Origin: Streptomyces sp. Tu 3180
GTDB taxonomy: Bacteria; Actinomycetota; Actinomycetes; Streptomycetales; Streptomycetaceae
Direction: 5' to 3'
Length of the DNA: 64,000 nucleotides
Assembly (NCBI RefSeq): GCF_009852415.1
Contig: NZ_WOXS01000002.1
Span: 3,184,501 to 3,248,500 of the forward strand
Below, in pieces: positions 63,548 to 64,000 of the stretch. The notes below the pieces were generated by a model. It was not told where the DNA came from. It did no database searches and saw only the letters and a program-made list of their open reading frames with translations. Made by a program: the position numbers and the translations under genes. Every line of letters starts with the position of its first letter. Within the stretch, counting starts at the first letter, position 1.

Positions 63548-64000
63548 ATGACCAACACTCCGTCCGGCGTGCTCCTCGACATCCACACCTCCGCGTTGGC
63601 GGGGATGGGCAGCATGCCGCGTCACTTCGAACGCTGGGCGGCGCTTGCCGCAGATGACTCCCACCCCGACGCGGACCTGAGCGAGGAGCTGTTCCGCTCC
63701 CTGCTCATCAGCGGTGACGACGCGCTGATCGCCCTGTGGGACCGCCACCTGACCGCCTGGGACTTCGCGGAGAACCCGCAGTGGGGAGCGGACTCCCCGG
63801 CACGCACCGACGAGCGGCGTGCCGTGGTGTACGAACGGCTCCGGTTCGGAAGTGAACTGTGCAAGGTCCTGGACGAGGCCGTACCCGTGGCGAAGGTGCC
63901 CGGTGCGACGGTGATCACCCGGGAGTTCACCCCGTGGTACACCGCGGAACGTGCGGCGGCCAGGTCCTTCTACTGGACGGCGTACGAGCAGAAGCTCCGC
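63548..64000 (+). CDS. Probable Z1-domain protein (N-terminal part; runs off the window)
   Basis: 151 residues to the right edge with no stop. GAGG precedes the ATG. The segment EFTPWYTAERAAARSFYW closely resembles the region before the ATPase core of Z1-family proteins as I remember them. The region with Walker motifs would lie beyond the window, so the assignment is provisional. It follows the MORC-type ATPase in the same direction and shares its base composition. Confidence 0.6.
   Translation, partial: MTNTPSGVLLDIHTSALAGMGSMPRHFERWAALAADDSHPDADLSEELFRSLLISGDDALIALWDRHLTAWDFAENPQWGADSPARTDERRAVVYERLRFGSELCKVLDEAVPVAKVPGATVITREFTPWYTAERAAARSFYWTAYEQKLR

Overview
The window is a piece of a Streptomyces chromosome. 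The composition is very GC-rich with GTG and TTG starts. The gene content is genus-typical: a CebR-regulated cellobiose locus, a DasR-type site before a lytic polysaccharide monooxygenase, the cslA-glxA tip-glycan pair, an NsdA-like TPR regulator, a PAS-GGDEF-EAL protein and DUF6412-YidC. Most of it reads as core chromosome. The last 2.4 kb looks acquired.

Layout. 1-6.3 kb: end of a cellobiose ABC transporter (cebG) and bglC, then on the minus strand a secreted chitinase and a two-component system. 6.4-17.5 kb: a secreted protein, a spermidine-synthase-like enzyme, a differentiation-type TPR regulator, a histidine phosphatase, a PAP2 phosphatase and a tight three-gene operon (Cas4-like Fe-S nuclease, unknown protein, Upf1-like helicase), then two small proteins and the first tRNA-Lys. 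17.5-22.1 kb: M6 metalloprotease, c-di-GMP protein, flavin oxidoreductase. 22.3-22.5 kb: a probable small RNA with its own terminator. 22.5-31.1 kb: a lipoprotein and a catabolic/transport cluster (racemase-like enzyme plus the remnant of a second one, hydroxyacid dehydrogenase, amidase, ehuBCDA-type ABC transporter, IclR regulator). 31.2-44.8 kb: two more identical tRNA-Lys genes, LPMO, SPFH-like protein, NlpC/P60 protein, cslA, glxA, a 1407-residue trypsin-STAND-WD40 protein and the GH6 protein cslZ. 45-61.6 kb: class F sortase with a probable partner, HAD phosphatase, a CBM2-bearing PQQ-type dehydrogenase, a ROK regulator divergent from an oxidoreductase operon, an F420 oxidoreductase, a fumarylacetoacetase-family hydrolase, YidC with DUF6412, an HxlR/MFS pair, a SEC-C protein, an alpha/beta hydrolase and small membrane proteins. 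61.9-64 kb: a MORC/GHL-type ATPase followed by the start of a probable Z1-domain protein, in DNA of lower GC and different codon use.

How the genes fit together. Several loci deal with polysaccharides: cellobiose uptake and hydrolysis under CebR, a chitinase with its own adjacent two-component system, an LPMO with a DasR core site, and synthesis and processing of the hyphal-tip glycan by CslA, GlxA and CslZ. A second near-perfect CebR box lies before the cellulose-binding dehydrogenase and would link it to the cellobiose regulon. Three loci are candidates for genome-conflict or DNA-processing systems: the Cas4-like/helicase operon, the trypsin-STAND-WD40 gene and the MORC-Z1 module at the right edge.
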